Of a stretch of 64,000 nucleotides of DNA, positions 56,353 to 64,000 are shown in pieces. Under the pieces are notes generated by a model. It saw only the letters and a program-made list of their open reading frames with translations, ran no database searches and had not been told where the DNA came from. Position 1 is the first letter of the stretch. Each line of letters starts with the position of its first letter. The stretch is from Clarkia xantiana subsp. parviflora (Eukaryota; Streptophyta; Magnoliopsida; Myrtales; Onagraceae): assembly GCA_036873135.1 (NCBI GenBank), contig JAPTYO010000024.1, positions 1,054,001-1,118,000 on the forward strand, given 5' to 3'. The position numbers and the translations under genes were made by a program.

Positions 56353-56355
56353 CTA
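56353..56355 (-). other. In-frame UAG inside gag, shared by E and F
   Basis: Context TTG-TAG-AAG-AGG-GTG here; CTG-TAG-AAG-AGG-GTG in E at 46305-46307. D has a sense ACC at the aligned codon (17696-17698). It separates the capsid part from knuckle, protease and RT. Suppression would yield a Gag-Pol fusion; this is inference. Confidence 0.7.
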
Positions 56356-57426
56356 CAAAGCCTCCATATTCCACACAGCCTTCTCAGCCACGCTGTGCAT
56401 CAAGTCGGAGCCATAGGGGGCTGTCAGGTTCCGAATAAAGGTAAGGATGGTCTCGCCCTCTGAGATTTCCTCGTCTATCTCTGCTACGCTGGCTGTGTAC
56501 CGCTGGTAATAGTGTGCCAGCGACTCGTCGGGCCTCTGCACCACCTGGGTCAGAGACCTCACGCTCTTCAACAATCGCCTGCGGCCCTGATATTGTCGAA
56601 TGAAGCGGTCGTGCATGTCCGCCCAACAGGTAATGCAGCCTAGGGGAAGGCTGAAGAACCAGGTCAGGGCTCTTTCTCCGAGTGTGTTTGGAAACAGTGT
56701 ACACACTATATCTTCATTCGGGGCTCTACCCAGACACGCCATAAGATGCTTCTGGACGTGACGGACTGGATCTCCTTCGCCATCATATTCCTTAATCTCG
56801 GGGATACCCAGCCCAGGTGGGGCGAGGGTGTCTATTAGTCGGGGAACGAAGGGATGAGTGGATCGATCCCTCAGCTCCGACACCAGCGGCTTCTGTTCTC
56901 CCATACAGATGTTCACGATTTTTACCACCTGGTCGGGAGTAATGGGACCATTCAAGGGAATGGTCCTGTTCTGTACTGGTCCTGGCCCATCAACCACGAA
57001 CTTTTCCGGCTGACCAGTTGCCCTACCTCTGTCCTGGCCTCGGGGCGGGGCTTCCTGCGCATTCTGACCCTCTGTTGGTAGGGTTGCTTCCTCCAGCGGG
57101 GGCATCTCCTCCTGCCTCCTGGAAGCCTCCCTTCGGTCCAAGAGAGCCTCGACAGCCGCCAGAAACATGGGCATGGCTTCAGCCACGACCCTCGTCAAAT
57201 CTGCAGCCGGGGGAGCCTCCTGCCCCCTGTTATCCTGGTGTTGAGGGGCAACGTCTTCGGGATGCGATCCATTGTGTCCTCCTGTCTGGGAGAGCTCAGC
57301 CGGGGGATGGTTCTGGTTTTCCCCTTATTCTGGTACTGAATTCAGGTTCGTTGCAGTGGGGTGACGGGAACCACCAGATTGTCCTCTCTTGTTCTGGCCA
57401 GCCGCCATCGATCGAGTAGAAGGCAT
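56353..57426 (-). CDS. gag: F Gag, matrix-capsid part
   Basis: The start at 57426 (MPSTRSMAAGQNKRGQSGG) is chosen because the same start and text exist in E at 45226. An in-frame TAA at 57325-57327, absent from E, may be a fresh nonsense mutation; the frame is then open from 57198 for 281 residues. Helix AMPMFLAAVEALLDRREAS, then PFVPRLID, GIPEIKEYDGEGDPVRHVQK, NTLGERALTWFFSLP, MHDRFIRQYQGRR and ESLAHYYQRYTAS are retrotransposon Gag (capsid) signatures. It ends with NMEAL and UAG (56353-56355), after which the same frame continues 1007 residues. Confidence 0.9.
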
Positions 57427-57441
57427 ATCAGCTTTTTGTTT

Positions 57442-57461
57442 GATTCCCACAGACGGCGCCA
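57442..57461 (-). other. F primer-binding site
   Basis: The minus strand reads TGGCGCCGTCTGTGGGAATC, one base from the LTR end CCAACA. This form is common in plant Tat elements. Confidence 0.92.
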
Positions 57462-57462
57462 A

Positions 57463-58159
57463 TGTTGGATCGCGATGGAACTCCGGTACGAATCTTGACG
57501 GCAATCCTAGCTCCTTTGCTCCACGCAATCCTGCAAGAGGGGATAGACCGGGCGGTGACCCAGAATCCCTCTCCGATGCTTAAATGAGTCTCTCGTATGA
57601 CTGGCAAGCAACAATCTCAAAAGTATATCAAACTCAACGTAAGTGATCTGAGGTGACCTTCTGCCCTTTTATAGGCAAAAAGCTGCCTCAGGTACCTGGC
57701 GAACCGTTAGGGGTGGTTAGCCCGCATCCCGCTTATCTCGTACACGATCTCGCGTATCTTAGCCATGCCCCGCGTATCTCGGCCACGATCCGTGTATCTT
57801 AACCACGTTCCGTATATCTCGGCCACGCCCCGCATATCTTGGCTTTATCCTCTGGTAACGAGTCCCGACTCCCGTCGGGGACTCCAGAGTTATCTCGTTC
57901 TGTCACCGCTCGGGGCCCCTCGTCATCGTGACAGGGCCAATCATTCTCAGGGATTCATCATCGGGGCCTACCTAAAGGCTTCTCATCGGGAGCTTCCAGC
58001 TCCACTGTCGGGACCGACTCTGTCGGGACCTTACCGTGTCGGGACTCCCTACGTCGGGACCCTTCTCCTAGGTCGTCTTGACCTTCATTTTGGGCCTGGT
58101 GGGCCTGTTTGCCGTTTCCTCCCTGTTAAAGGGCCTGACGGGTGTAATCGAACCCATCA
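57463..58159 (-). repeat. F 5' LTR (697 bp)
   Basis: Same ends as the 3' LTR, no length difference, about 12 substitutions. The TATA box is TATAAAA, minus strand, 57667-57673. The GTCAT duplication follows at 58160. Confidence 0.95.
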
Positions 58160-58164
58160 GTCAT

Positions 58165-59185
58165 GAAGGAGCCCGATCCATCGTAAGGAAAGTGCTGAAC
58201 CTGGGCTATTACTGGCCCTCGATAAATAAGGAGGCAAACGATGCTAGTCCGATCCTGTGATGCTTGCCAGAGGTACGCCCCGAATATCGTGGCTCCAGCT
58301 GCCGATCTGACATCCATAAAGAGTGCTTGGCCCTTCGCGCAATGGGGAATCGACTTGCTGGGACCCCTTCCAGTTGCAAAAGGTCAGTGTCGATATTTAG
58401 TCGTGGCTATTGATTATTTTTCGAAATGGATAGAAGCTAAGGCGTTGGCCAAGAAACCGGGGAACCTTATCCTCAAATTCCTCCAGACCCATATCATATC
58501 CCGATACGGGATCCCCAAGGTACTGATCAGCGATAACGGCCATCCGTTTAATGGTGCCCAATGGAAGGAGTACCTGGAGGAACTGAAAATTGAGAATCGA
58601 ACAGCCTCTGTCCGTCATGCTCAAACCAATGGACAGGTGGAGTCAACCAACAAGATCGTGATGGATGGCCTGAAGAAGAGGGTCCATGCCTTGAAGGGCA
58701 AATGGCTGGATGAGCTGGAAAATCTGCTTTGGGCTGTTAGAACAACACCTAAGCGGTCGACTGGGGAGACTCCGTTTGGCCTTGTTTATGGAACGAAAGC
58801 AGTTGTTCCCGTCGAAATAGCTGTTGCATCCCATCGGACGAGGTATTATGAACCTCTGTCGAATAATGAAATGAGGCGCCTGGACTTGGACTTGGTAGAA
58901 GAGAAGAGGCGGAGTGCCTAGGAGGCCCAGGCTCGGATGCGCTTGGTAACGGCCCGATATTATAATCGACGAGTCAAGTCTCGACAGTTCTTTGTCGGGG
59001 AAATAGTCTGGCGTCGGAACGAATTTACCCTTTTGGATCGGATCAACAAGATGTCACCAAAATGGGAAGGACCTTATAAGGTCGTGGGGATGCCAGCTCG
59101 TAATGCGTATAAGTTGGAAGACCTCGATGGCAATGTGTTGAAGCATTGTTTTAGTGGCGAACACTTGAAGAAATGTCATGCTTGA
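58165..59185 (+). pseudogene. pol: E integrase, main part
   Basis: It resumes E after F, in the HHCC knuckle (EGARSIVRKVLNLGYYWP...RSCDACQRYAP; a frame break near 58235). DDE residues are in GIDLLGPLP, ISDNGHPF and NGQVES. A stop at 58919 (RRSA*EAQ) splits the frame, and the tail 58937-59185 (FFVGEIVWRRNEF, KMSPKWEGPYKV) ends LKKCHA. It is highly similar to F. Confidence 0.92.
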
Positions 59186-59194
59186 TATGAAGTC

Positions 59195-59440
59195 TCCTTC
59201 AGTGGTGCAAGTTGTTTGTTAAGTCCCCTTCAGTGGTGCAAGTTATTTATTAAGTCGCCTTCAGTGGTGCAAGTTGTTTATTAAGTCGCCTTCAGTGGTG
59301 CAAGTTGTTTATTAAGTCGCCTTCAGTGGTGCAAGTTGTTTATTAAGTCGCCTTCAGTGGTGCAAGTTGTTTATTAAGTCCCCTTCAGTGGTACAAGTTG
59401 TTTATTAAGTCGCCTTCAGTGGTGCAAGTTGTTTATCCTT
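59195..59440 (+). repeat. E tandem array 1, 31-bp unit
   Basis: Unit aagtcgccttcagtggtgca agttgtttatt, about eight copies, starts just after the integrase stop. The core gccttcagtggtgca corresponds to gccttaagtggtgca in the F array. Confidence 0.93.
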
Positions 59441-59524
59441 TGGGTCGATATAGACAGGTTGTGAGCCATCAATGAATAAAGAGGTTGCTTCCGACCAGAT
59501 TGTGCTTAGACTTATCGTTCTAAG

Positions 59525-59890
59525 TATGCTTAAATCATCTTAAGTGGCGTGGTTTCGCCTTAAGTGGCGTGGTTTCGCCTTAAGTGGTGGCATTTCGCCT
59601 TAAGTGGCAGGGTTTTGCCTTAAGTGGTGTAGCTAAATCGCCTTAAGTGGTGTGGATAAGTTGCCTTAAATGGCACGATTAAATCACCTTAAGTGGCGTG
59701 GTTCCGCCTTTAGTGGCACGATTAAATCACCTTAAGTGGTGTGGATAAGTTGCCTTAAGTGGCACGATTAAATCGCATTAAGTGGTGTGGGTAAAATGTC
59801 TTAAGTGACGCGTCGAAATTACTCTAAGTGATATGACCGAATTGCCTTAAGTGGCGTAGTTAATTCACCTTAAGTGGTGCAATGGTAATC
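59525..59890 (+). repeat. E tandem array 2, ~19-31-bp units
   Basis: About fifteen copies of cgccttaagtggcgtggttt and longer forms (taaatcgccttaagtggtgt ggataagttg). Same core as array 1 and as the F array, with different spacers. Confidence 0.9.
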
Positions 59891-59971
59891 GGGACCAGAA
59901 GGGATTGAAATTATAAAGATGCAAAAGGTTCACGACAAAAAGGAAATTACAAGGATTCGAAAATAAAGCGG

Positions 59972-62892
59972 TTAAGCTTGATCCTTGGCAGCGTCGAGGG
60001 GAGCAGGGTCCACGAGATATGTGGCAGAAGGCTCCGTGACCGGAGGATCGGATCCTGGAAGATTGGCCGCGGGAGGATCGGACTCTAAAAGATTAGCCGC
60101 GGGAGGGTCGATCATCGGGGGCTCAGTCGTCGGGAGGTCTGCACTTGGAGGCTCCACCGTTCCTTCAGCACCCGCAGCCCCCTCGGGGGTGTTGGCCCCG
60201 TCGCTCTCCTCAGAAAGGTTGAAGTACCTCTCCGCGAAGGGGGCGAGGGTCTGAGACTTGGTGAAGTCGATGGTACCCCCATACTCCAGATGGAGCTCTT
60301 CGACAGCATTAAGCAGGGTGATCTCCACCTCCGCCGTACATAACTTCACCGGATCCACTTGGAAAGCTTAGGAGCCCCGATAATCTTCCCGTCCCTTGGC
60401 CTTAGCCTCGGCCAGCTTGGTGGGAAGCTCAGCGAGTTCCCGCTCCATCTGTCGGGACCGATTGGCGAGAAGGACTTTCTCAGCCTCCAGCCCCGCCTTG
60501 GCATCCTCCATGGCCTTCTTCTCGAGGACATGCCTGTCCCGATCCTCTGCGCGCCCCTGCTGCTCTTCCTGGAGCTTTTGACGCTCCTGCTTCAGCAACC
60601 TCTCAAAGTCGTGGACCTGCCTCAGGAGGTCCCGAGTCTTCTGGTTAAGTAGGGCCTGCTCCTTAACCAACCTCCCCTTCGACGACTCGGAGTCAGCCAG
60701 ATCCTCCTTGAGCTTGGCCAAGACCTCGGGGGCCACCTTGGCTCGCTCCTGCTCCAGGGCCTCCTCCAAGGCTAGGACATATCCGAAACAGCGATGTTGG
60801 TCCGCTATTTCCTGTGAAGAAGAAAGGAAGAGGTCAGTACACGAAAATATTCTGCCTTATATGTATTAAGTGTAAAAACAAGAAACCTTACCTCCACGCG
60901 ACGAACGGCCATGGCGCGAATGTCCACGTGGATGTCCTCTCGGGCCAAGGAGAGCAGAAGCTTCACAGATGGCGGAACTGAACCTGCCAGCAGGTGCAGA
61001 CCCAGTTCCGATGATACATCATCCCGACGCAGCGGGACCCCCCGCAACGACTCGATCGGAGTCCAAGGAGCCGCCGCCTGGTCGGGAGAGTAAAGCTGGT
61101 AGAAGCTGGGAGAGGGGGAACGACTCCTTGAGTATCGGAGGTGCGGGCCTCTGAGCCGCCATGAGAACCCGCCGGCCCCTCGGGAGTCAGGCTCAAGACC
61201 GGCGAAAGCTGCTGTGCCGGAGAAGATGGAGGCAGCCCTTCGGGAGTCGGCTCCAGTGGGGTCTGCCTCGCCCCCCGACGACGAACCAGGGGCTGACCCT
61301 CGCTTGCCTCCTCAGAAGAATGAGAGACATCCAGGTCCATCACCCGACGGAACTGGCCGTCCGTCGGGACGTCTTCAGTTCCCGATCCTCCGGGGGCAGG
61401 AAGAGAAAGGAGGGGCTCCCCGACCCGTGCATCGGAGGGAGGCTCCCCCGCCGAAGCTCCAGCTCCCGATCGACCTGCAGCTGGAGGACGAGAAGCTTCA
61501 GAAAGAAAGTCAGGAAGTTGATCAGGATCCTTACACCAGATGACACGACGGGAGAGATATTGATCCTTCCCGTAATAATTGTAGTAGCCCGCTTTGAGGA
61601 TGCGGGGAGTTTCTCCTTGTAGGATGCGTTTGATCCCTTCGATCCTGGCTCCCTTATCGGAGGGGATTAACTCATTAGGAATACGCCTCCTGTATAATCG
61701 AATTGCTAAGCGGAGCTGTTTACCTTCCACGGGAGTCTTGGTGTTGAAGATTTGCTCCATCTTCTCCACCCGGGCCCGCTTGATTTGCTCCGAGGTGGGA
61801 GGTGCCGATGAGGAGGCAGCCCTCTTTGAAGACTTCCTCTTCCTCGCGGGGCGTGGGACAACATCAGTTTCCGCCTGCTTAAGCACGAGATTGGTTAGCA
61901 ATGATACCTTCTTAGCTGCAAAGACGAAAACAAAAGTGCAGTTAGAATATTACCCAAGGAACGAGGTTAGAAGGGCCGTCGAAGAGTTGACCCCCGGAGA
62001 CGACATCAAGGAGTCGGATCCCGGTCAGAACCAGGTCCCGCTCCCCGATGGAGTTGGCATCGAGGGGAGTGAAAGAGTCCCCCCAACAATAAAGCTGGAT
62101 GCAGTGAAGAATCTGGAAATCCTCCTCGTAGTAAGTGTGAAAAGCGGGAGCAGGGTCCGCCTCAACCTCCCATCGGGGCCATGGGATGGAACTGTTTCGG
62201 ATGAAGAAATAACTCCTTTTCCAGCCACTGTTGTCGGGTCCCGAGTTAGTGATGAGCCCCCGACCCTTGGCGACCTTCCAGGTGTCACCATTCCAGCTGT
62301 ACCGAGAGAGCTGCGCCTTGCTCCACTTAGGCATCCGCGGGTAGAAGGCATAGACTCCGGCATCATTGCACTTCAATCCATAGAAGGTCCGAAAAAGACG
62401 GAGGCTATAGGGCCATTGTTGACGAAAGCAAAGGACGCGGAAAGCATTCCACACGCGGATGGCGTGGGGGGAGAAAGTAGTTGGATGTGTTTTGTAGTAT
62501 GTACACATCTCGACTATGTCCCCACAGAAGGGGAATCGGATCCCTGCCGATATTTTCCAGGTGGAGACTAATGCCTCCCCTTCCCGGGGATGAGTGACCA
62601 CAGGGTCACCCGGGACGCGAGGCCAAGGAAAAGGGAAGCAAGGCTCCCAGGTGGAAGTAATGCACCCCTCCCGGAGAGCTGCATCATAAGCGGTGTCTGA
62701 AATCTCATTACAAGCATAATCGAACTTGAAGGGCTTCCTCCCCCCGGAACTGGACTCACCGTCTGGAAAGTAATCAAGGCAAGAAAAGGCATAGATGATT
62801 TCCGCAAAAGTCCGGGTAAGTTGATTGAGATAAAAGGAAAAACTATGCTAACAAGTTTCTTCGGAATCGAAGGAGGAAATCTTACCAGACAT
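59972..62892 (-). pseudogene. E antisense accessory gene (Transposase_28-like), spliced, lightly damaged
   Basis: ATG at 62892 opens MSGKISSFDSEETC, then a TAG (62848-62850), then the same frame runs to about 61945. This part has GIRFPFCGDIVEMCTYY, FSPHAIRVWNAFRVLCFRQQ, SLRLFRTFYGLK and FYPRMPKWSK, resembling the Pfam 'putative gypsy type transposon' domain (Transposase_28) as I remember it. A break at 61902-61945 (GTAATATTC...TTTGCAG, too short for a normal plant intron) leads to a basic, Ser/Pro-rich middle (ARKRKSSKRAASSSAPP). A frameshift near 61100 and a canonical 79-bp intron (60813-60891) follow. The C-terminal part is a coiled coil (60370-60770), a TAA at 60368-60370 and a PPA-rich tail ending at 59972. 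It is antisense to E and is therefore transcribed separately. Function unknown; such extra ORFs are known in Tat elements. Confidence 0.75.
60813..60891 (-). other. Intron in E accessory gene
   Basis: The minus strand reads GTGGAG/GTAAGGTTTC at the donor and TTTCTTCTTCACAG/GAAATA at the acceptor, 79 bp, phase 0, T-rich inside. The flanking exon frames (RAMAVRRVE and EIADQHRCFGY) join without a shift. Confidence 0.85.
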
Positions 62893-63307
62893 GTTGAATC
62901 GGAGAAGAAAGGATGATCTTGATGGTCGGAGGCCTTGGTCGCCGGAGTGCTGATCAGAGACTAGAAAGGAGAGCTTGAGGTTTTGAAAACACAGAGAATG
63001 AAACGGTAGAGAAGAACTGAATAGTGCCAAGATTTGGGTTTTTATAGGAGAGAGGACAGCCAAAGAGACGTTGCGATCTGGACCGTCGAAGATGAAACGC
63101 CTCAACCTGAATCGTCGAAATACTAGGGACAAAACGGCTAGAAAGCGCTTTTTCAGAAAAGCAGGCACGGGGACCCAAGCCGTAACTTCATCACCCATCG
63201 CATTTAATAGTTGAGTAATCGAGAAATCTTTTCGGATTTGGTGGTTATCCTCGGAATATCGAGAGATCCGGAGTTGGAAGACACGACGAACTATAAGTCC
63301 CTCGTGT
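62893..63307 (-). other. Upstream region of the accessory gene
   Basis: It lies between accessory ATG and polypurine tract and contains the TATA box above. An open minus-strand frame runs through it into the LTR, but it shows no motif and I do not call it a gene. Confidence 0.5.
63040..63046 (-). promoter_or_regulatory. TATA box of the antisense accessory gene
   Basis: The minus strand reads CTCTCCTATAAAAACCC, about 150 bases upstream of the accessory ATG (62892), outside the 3' LTR. It would start a transcript at about 63010 with a ~120-base leader. Confidence 0.6.
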
Positions 63308-63319
63308 CTTGGGGGCAAA
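63308..63319 (+). other. E polypurine tract
   Basis: CTTGGGGGCAAA, identical to F, directly before the 3' LTR. Confidence 0.9.
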
Positions 63320-64000
63320 TGATGGGTTTCGATGTAGCCGTCAGGCCCATTAATGGCGACTAAACGGCGAAGAAGGCCCACTGGGCCCCGAAAGAGGCTT
63401 AGAAGACCAATACGAGGGGACCCGACAAGATCGGTCCCGACATACGAGCTGAACGCACCCGATGGCATGCCTTTAAGTAGGCCCCGATAATATGCCTTTG
63501 AGTAGGCCCCGACAATATGCCTTTGAGTAGGCCCCGATAATAAGCCTTTGAGTAGGCCCCGACGATATGCCTTTGAGTAGGCCCCGATGATATGCCTTTG
63601 AGTAGTCCCCGACGATATGTCTTTAAGTAGGCCCCGATATTGAATCCCTGAGAAGGCTGGCCCTATCCCGATGACGAGGGGCCCCGAGCGGTGACCAAAC
63701 GAGATAACTCTGGAGTCCCCGACATCCGTCGGGACTTGCCACAAGAGAACAAGGCCGAGAAACACGCCTACTGTCAACGTAGTGGGGAAGTGGCCTGAAA
63801 AGACGGAACGTGTGCTACCGGCCGAGATAAACGGAACGTGGCAGTTATCTCAACAGGTAACTGAGGCGACCCCTCTCCTATATAAAGGAAAGAGTTACCT
63901 CAGGATTGATACGTTCATACTTTCATACTGATACTTGCTTTCCTGCATCGAGATACTAATTTAAGCATCGGAGAGGGATTCTGGGTCACCGCCCGGTCTA
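63320..64000 (+). repeat. E 3' LTR, cut by window end
   Basis: It starts tgatgggtttcgatgtagcc and is homologous to 44459-45140. It has about seven copies of the 25-bp unit (63470-63640). Unlike the 5' LTR it keeps a TATA box (ctcctatataaagg). Confidence 0.93.
63879..63886 (+). promoter_or_regulatory. TATA box of E 3' LTR
   Basis: TATATAAA in cccctctcctatataaagga; this block is deleted from the E 5' LTR. Confidence 0.75.

Larger units (their letters stand above)
49479..58159 (-). mobile_element. Element F: young, near-complete Tat-lineage Ty3-gypsy element nested in E
   Basis: LTRs of 697 bp each at 49479-50175 and 57463-58159 differ at about 12 positions. The perfect 5-bp duplication GTCAT lies at 49474-49478 and 58160-58164. 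Minus-strand order: 5' LTR, primer site, gag, UAG, knuckle/protease/RT/RNase H, integrase, 27-bp array, accessory remnant, polypurine tract, 3' LTR. The frame is broken only by a TAA near the gag start, the UAG, and a 154-bp triplication in RNase H. Confidence 0.95.
44459..64000 (+). mobile_element. Element E: Tat-lineage Ty3-gypsy element, split by F; 3' end outside window
   Basis: The order is 5' LTR, primer site, gag, protease, RT (damaged), two RNase H domains, integrase (split by F), two arrays, antisense accessory gene, polypurine tract, 3' LTR. The left target flank is GGTAC (44454-44458); the right is outside. It is dead: several stops, a lost RT active site, and a TATA-less 5' LTR. 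Confidence 0.9.

Noticed and set aside
61902..61945. Second intron in the accessory gene
   Set aside because: GT...AG ends and a pyrimidine tract exist, but 40-44 bp is shorter than plant introns normally are; kept only as a possible break or a shortened intron.
61594..62571. 325-residue plus-strand ORF opposite the accessory gene
   Set aside because: The minus frame has the family-like motifs and an intron; the plus frame has none.
62848..63777. 309-residue minus-strand ORF across E 3' LTR and accessory upstream region
   Set aside because: Most of it is LTR subrepeat (25-bp units); only the last 14 residues (MSGKISSFDSEETC) look genuine. The TATA box lies inside it, so it is not one protein.
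1..64000. Host protein-coding genes, tRNA, rRNA or integrated virus
   Set aside because: No host gene, tRNA cloverleaf, rRNA or pararetrovirus motif was recognised on either strand; coding text is explained by transposable elements.

Overview
The window is nuclear DNA of a flowering plant, probably a eudicot. It is a nest of transposable elements with no confident host gene. The plant signs are Ty1-copia elements with an initiator-tRNA-Met primer site (TGGTATCAGAGC), Ty3-gypsy elements of the Tat/Ogre lineage with tRNA-Arg-type or TGGCGCCGTCTGTGGG-type primer sites, an L1-like LINE, and GT-AG introns. The species cannot be named from the sequence. Letters J, G, D, C, A, H, E, F are labels used only here.

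1-7039 is element J (+), an Ogre/Tat-like element entering at its 5' LTR. It has a decayed gag, no reverse transcriptase, three tandem arrays and a 1.57-kb 3' LTR. 7040-9523 is AT-rich sequence without recognisable genes; it holds an orphan promoter-like stretch near 9.2 kb. 9524-9995 is a Tat-type LTR fragment. About 10000-14528 is element G (+), a decayed Ty1-copia copy without LTRs.

14535-32700 is element D (-), a Tat-like element with gag and protease remnants, an antisense accessory ORF and a 97-bp array. It is split by copia element C (-, 18311-31450, perfect GTCAA target-site duplication). C is itself split by copia element A (-, 22637-27530, ATCTC/ATCCC duplication). 32927-43204 is element H (-, perfect CCTGC duplication), a recently moved element with near-identical 1.04-1.08-kb LTRs but no recognisable polymerase.

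43240-44458 is an L1-like LINE (+): ORF1 with a CCHC knuckle and the first codons of ORF2. Tat element E (+, 44459 to beyond the window end) interrupts ORF2. Within the integrase zinc finger of E sits F (-, 49479-58159, perfect GTCAT duplication), the youngest and most complete element. F has two 697-bp LTRs with about 12 differences, a Gag-protease-RT-RNaseH-integrase reading frame, and a 1-kb array of 27-bp units. E and F are relatives in opposite orientation, so their gag-pol regions form a multi-kilobase inverted repeat.

The most interesting biology is in the Tat elements. It comprises an in-frame UAG at the same place in gag of E and F; an arginine-serine repeat in Gag; a live-looking second RNase H beside a degenerate first one; arrays after integrase that keep a short core while spacers change; and, in E, an antisense accessory gene with its own TATA box and a canonical 79-bp intron. 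All statements come from reading the sequence by eye; family names come from remembered motifs.
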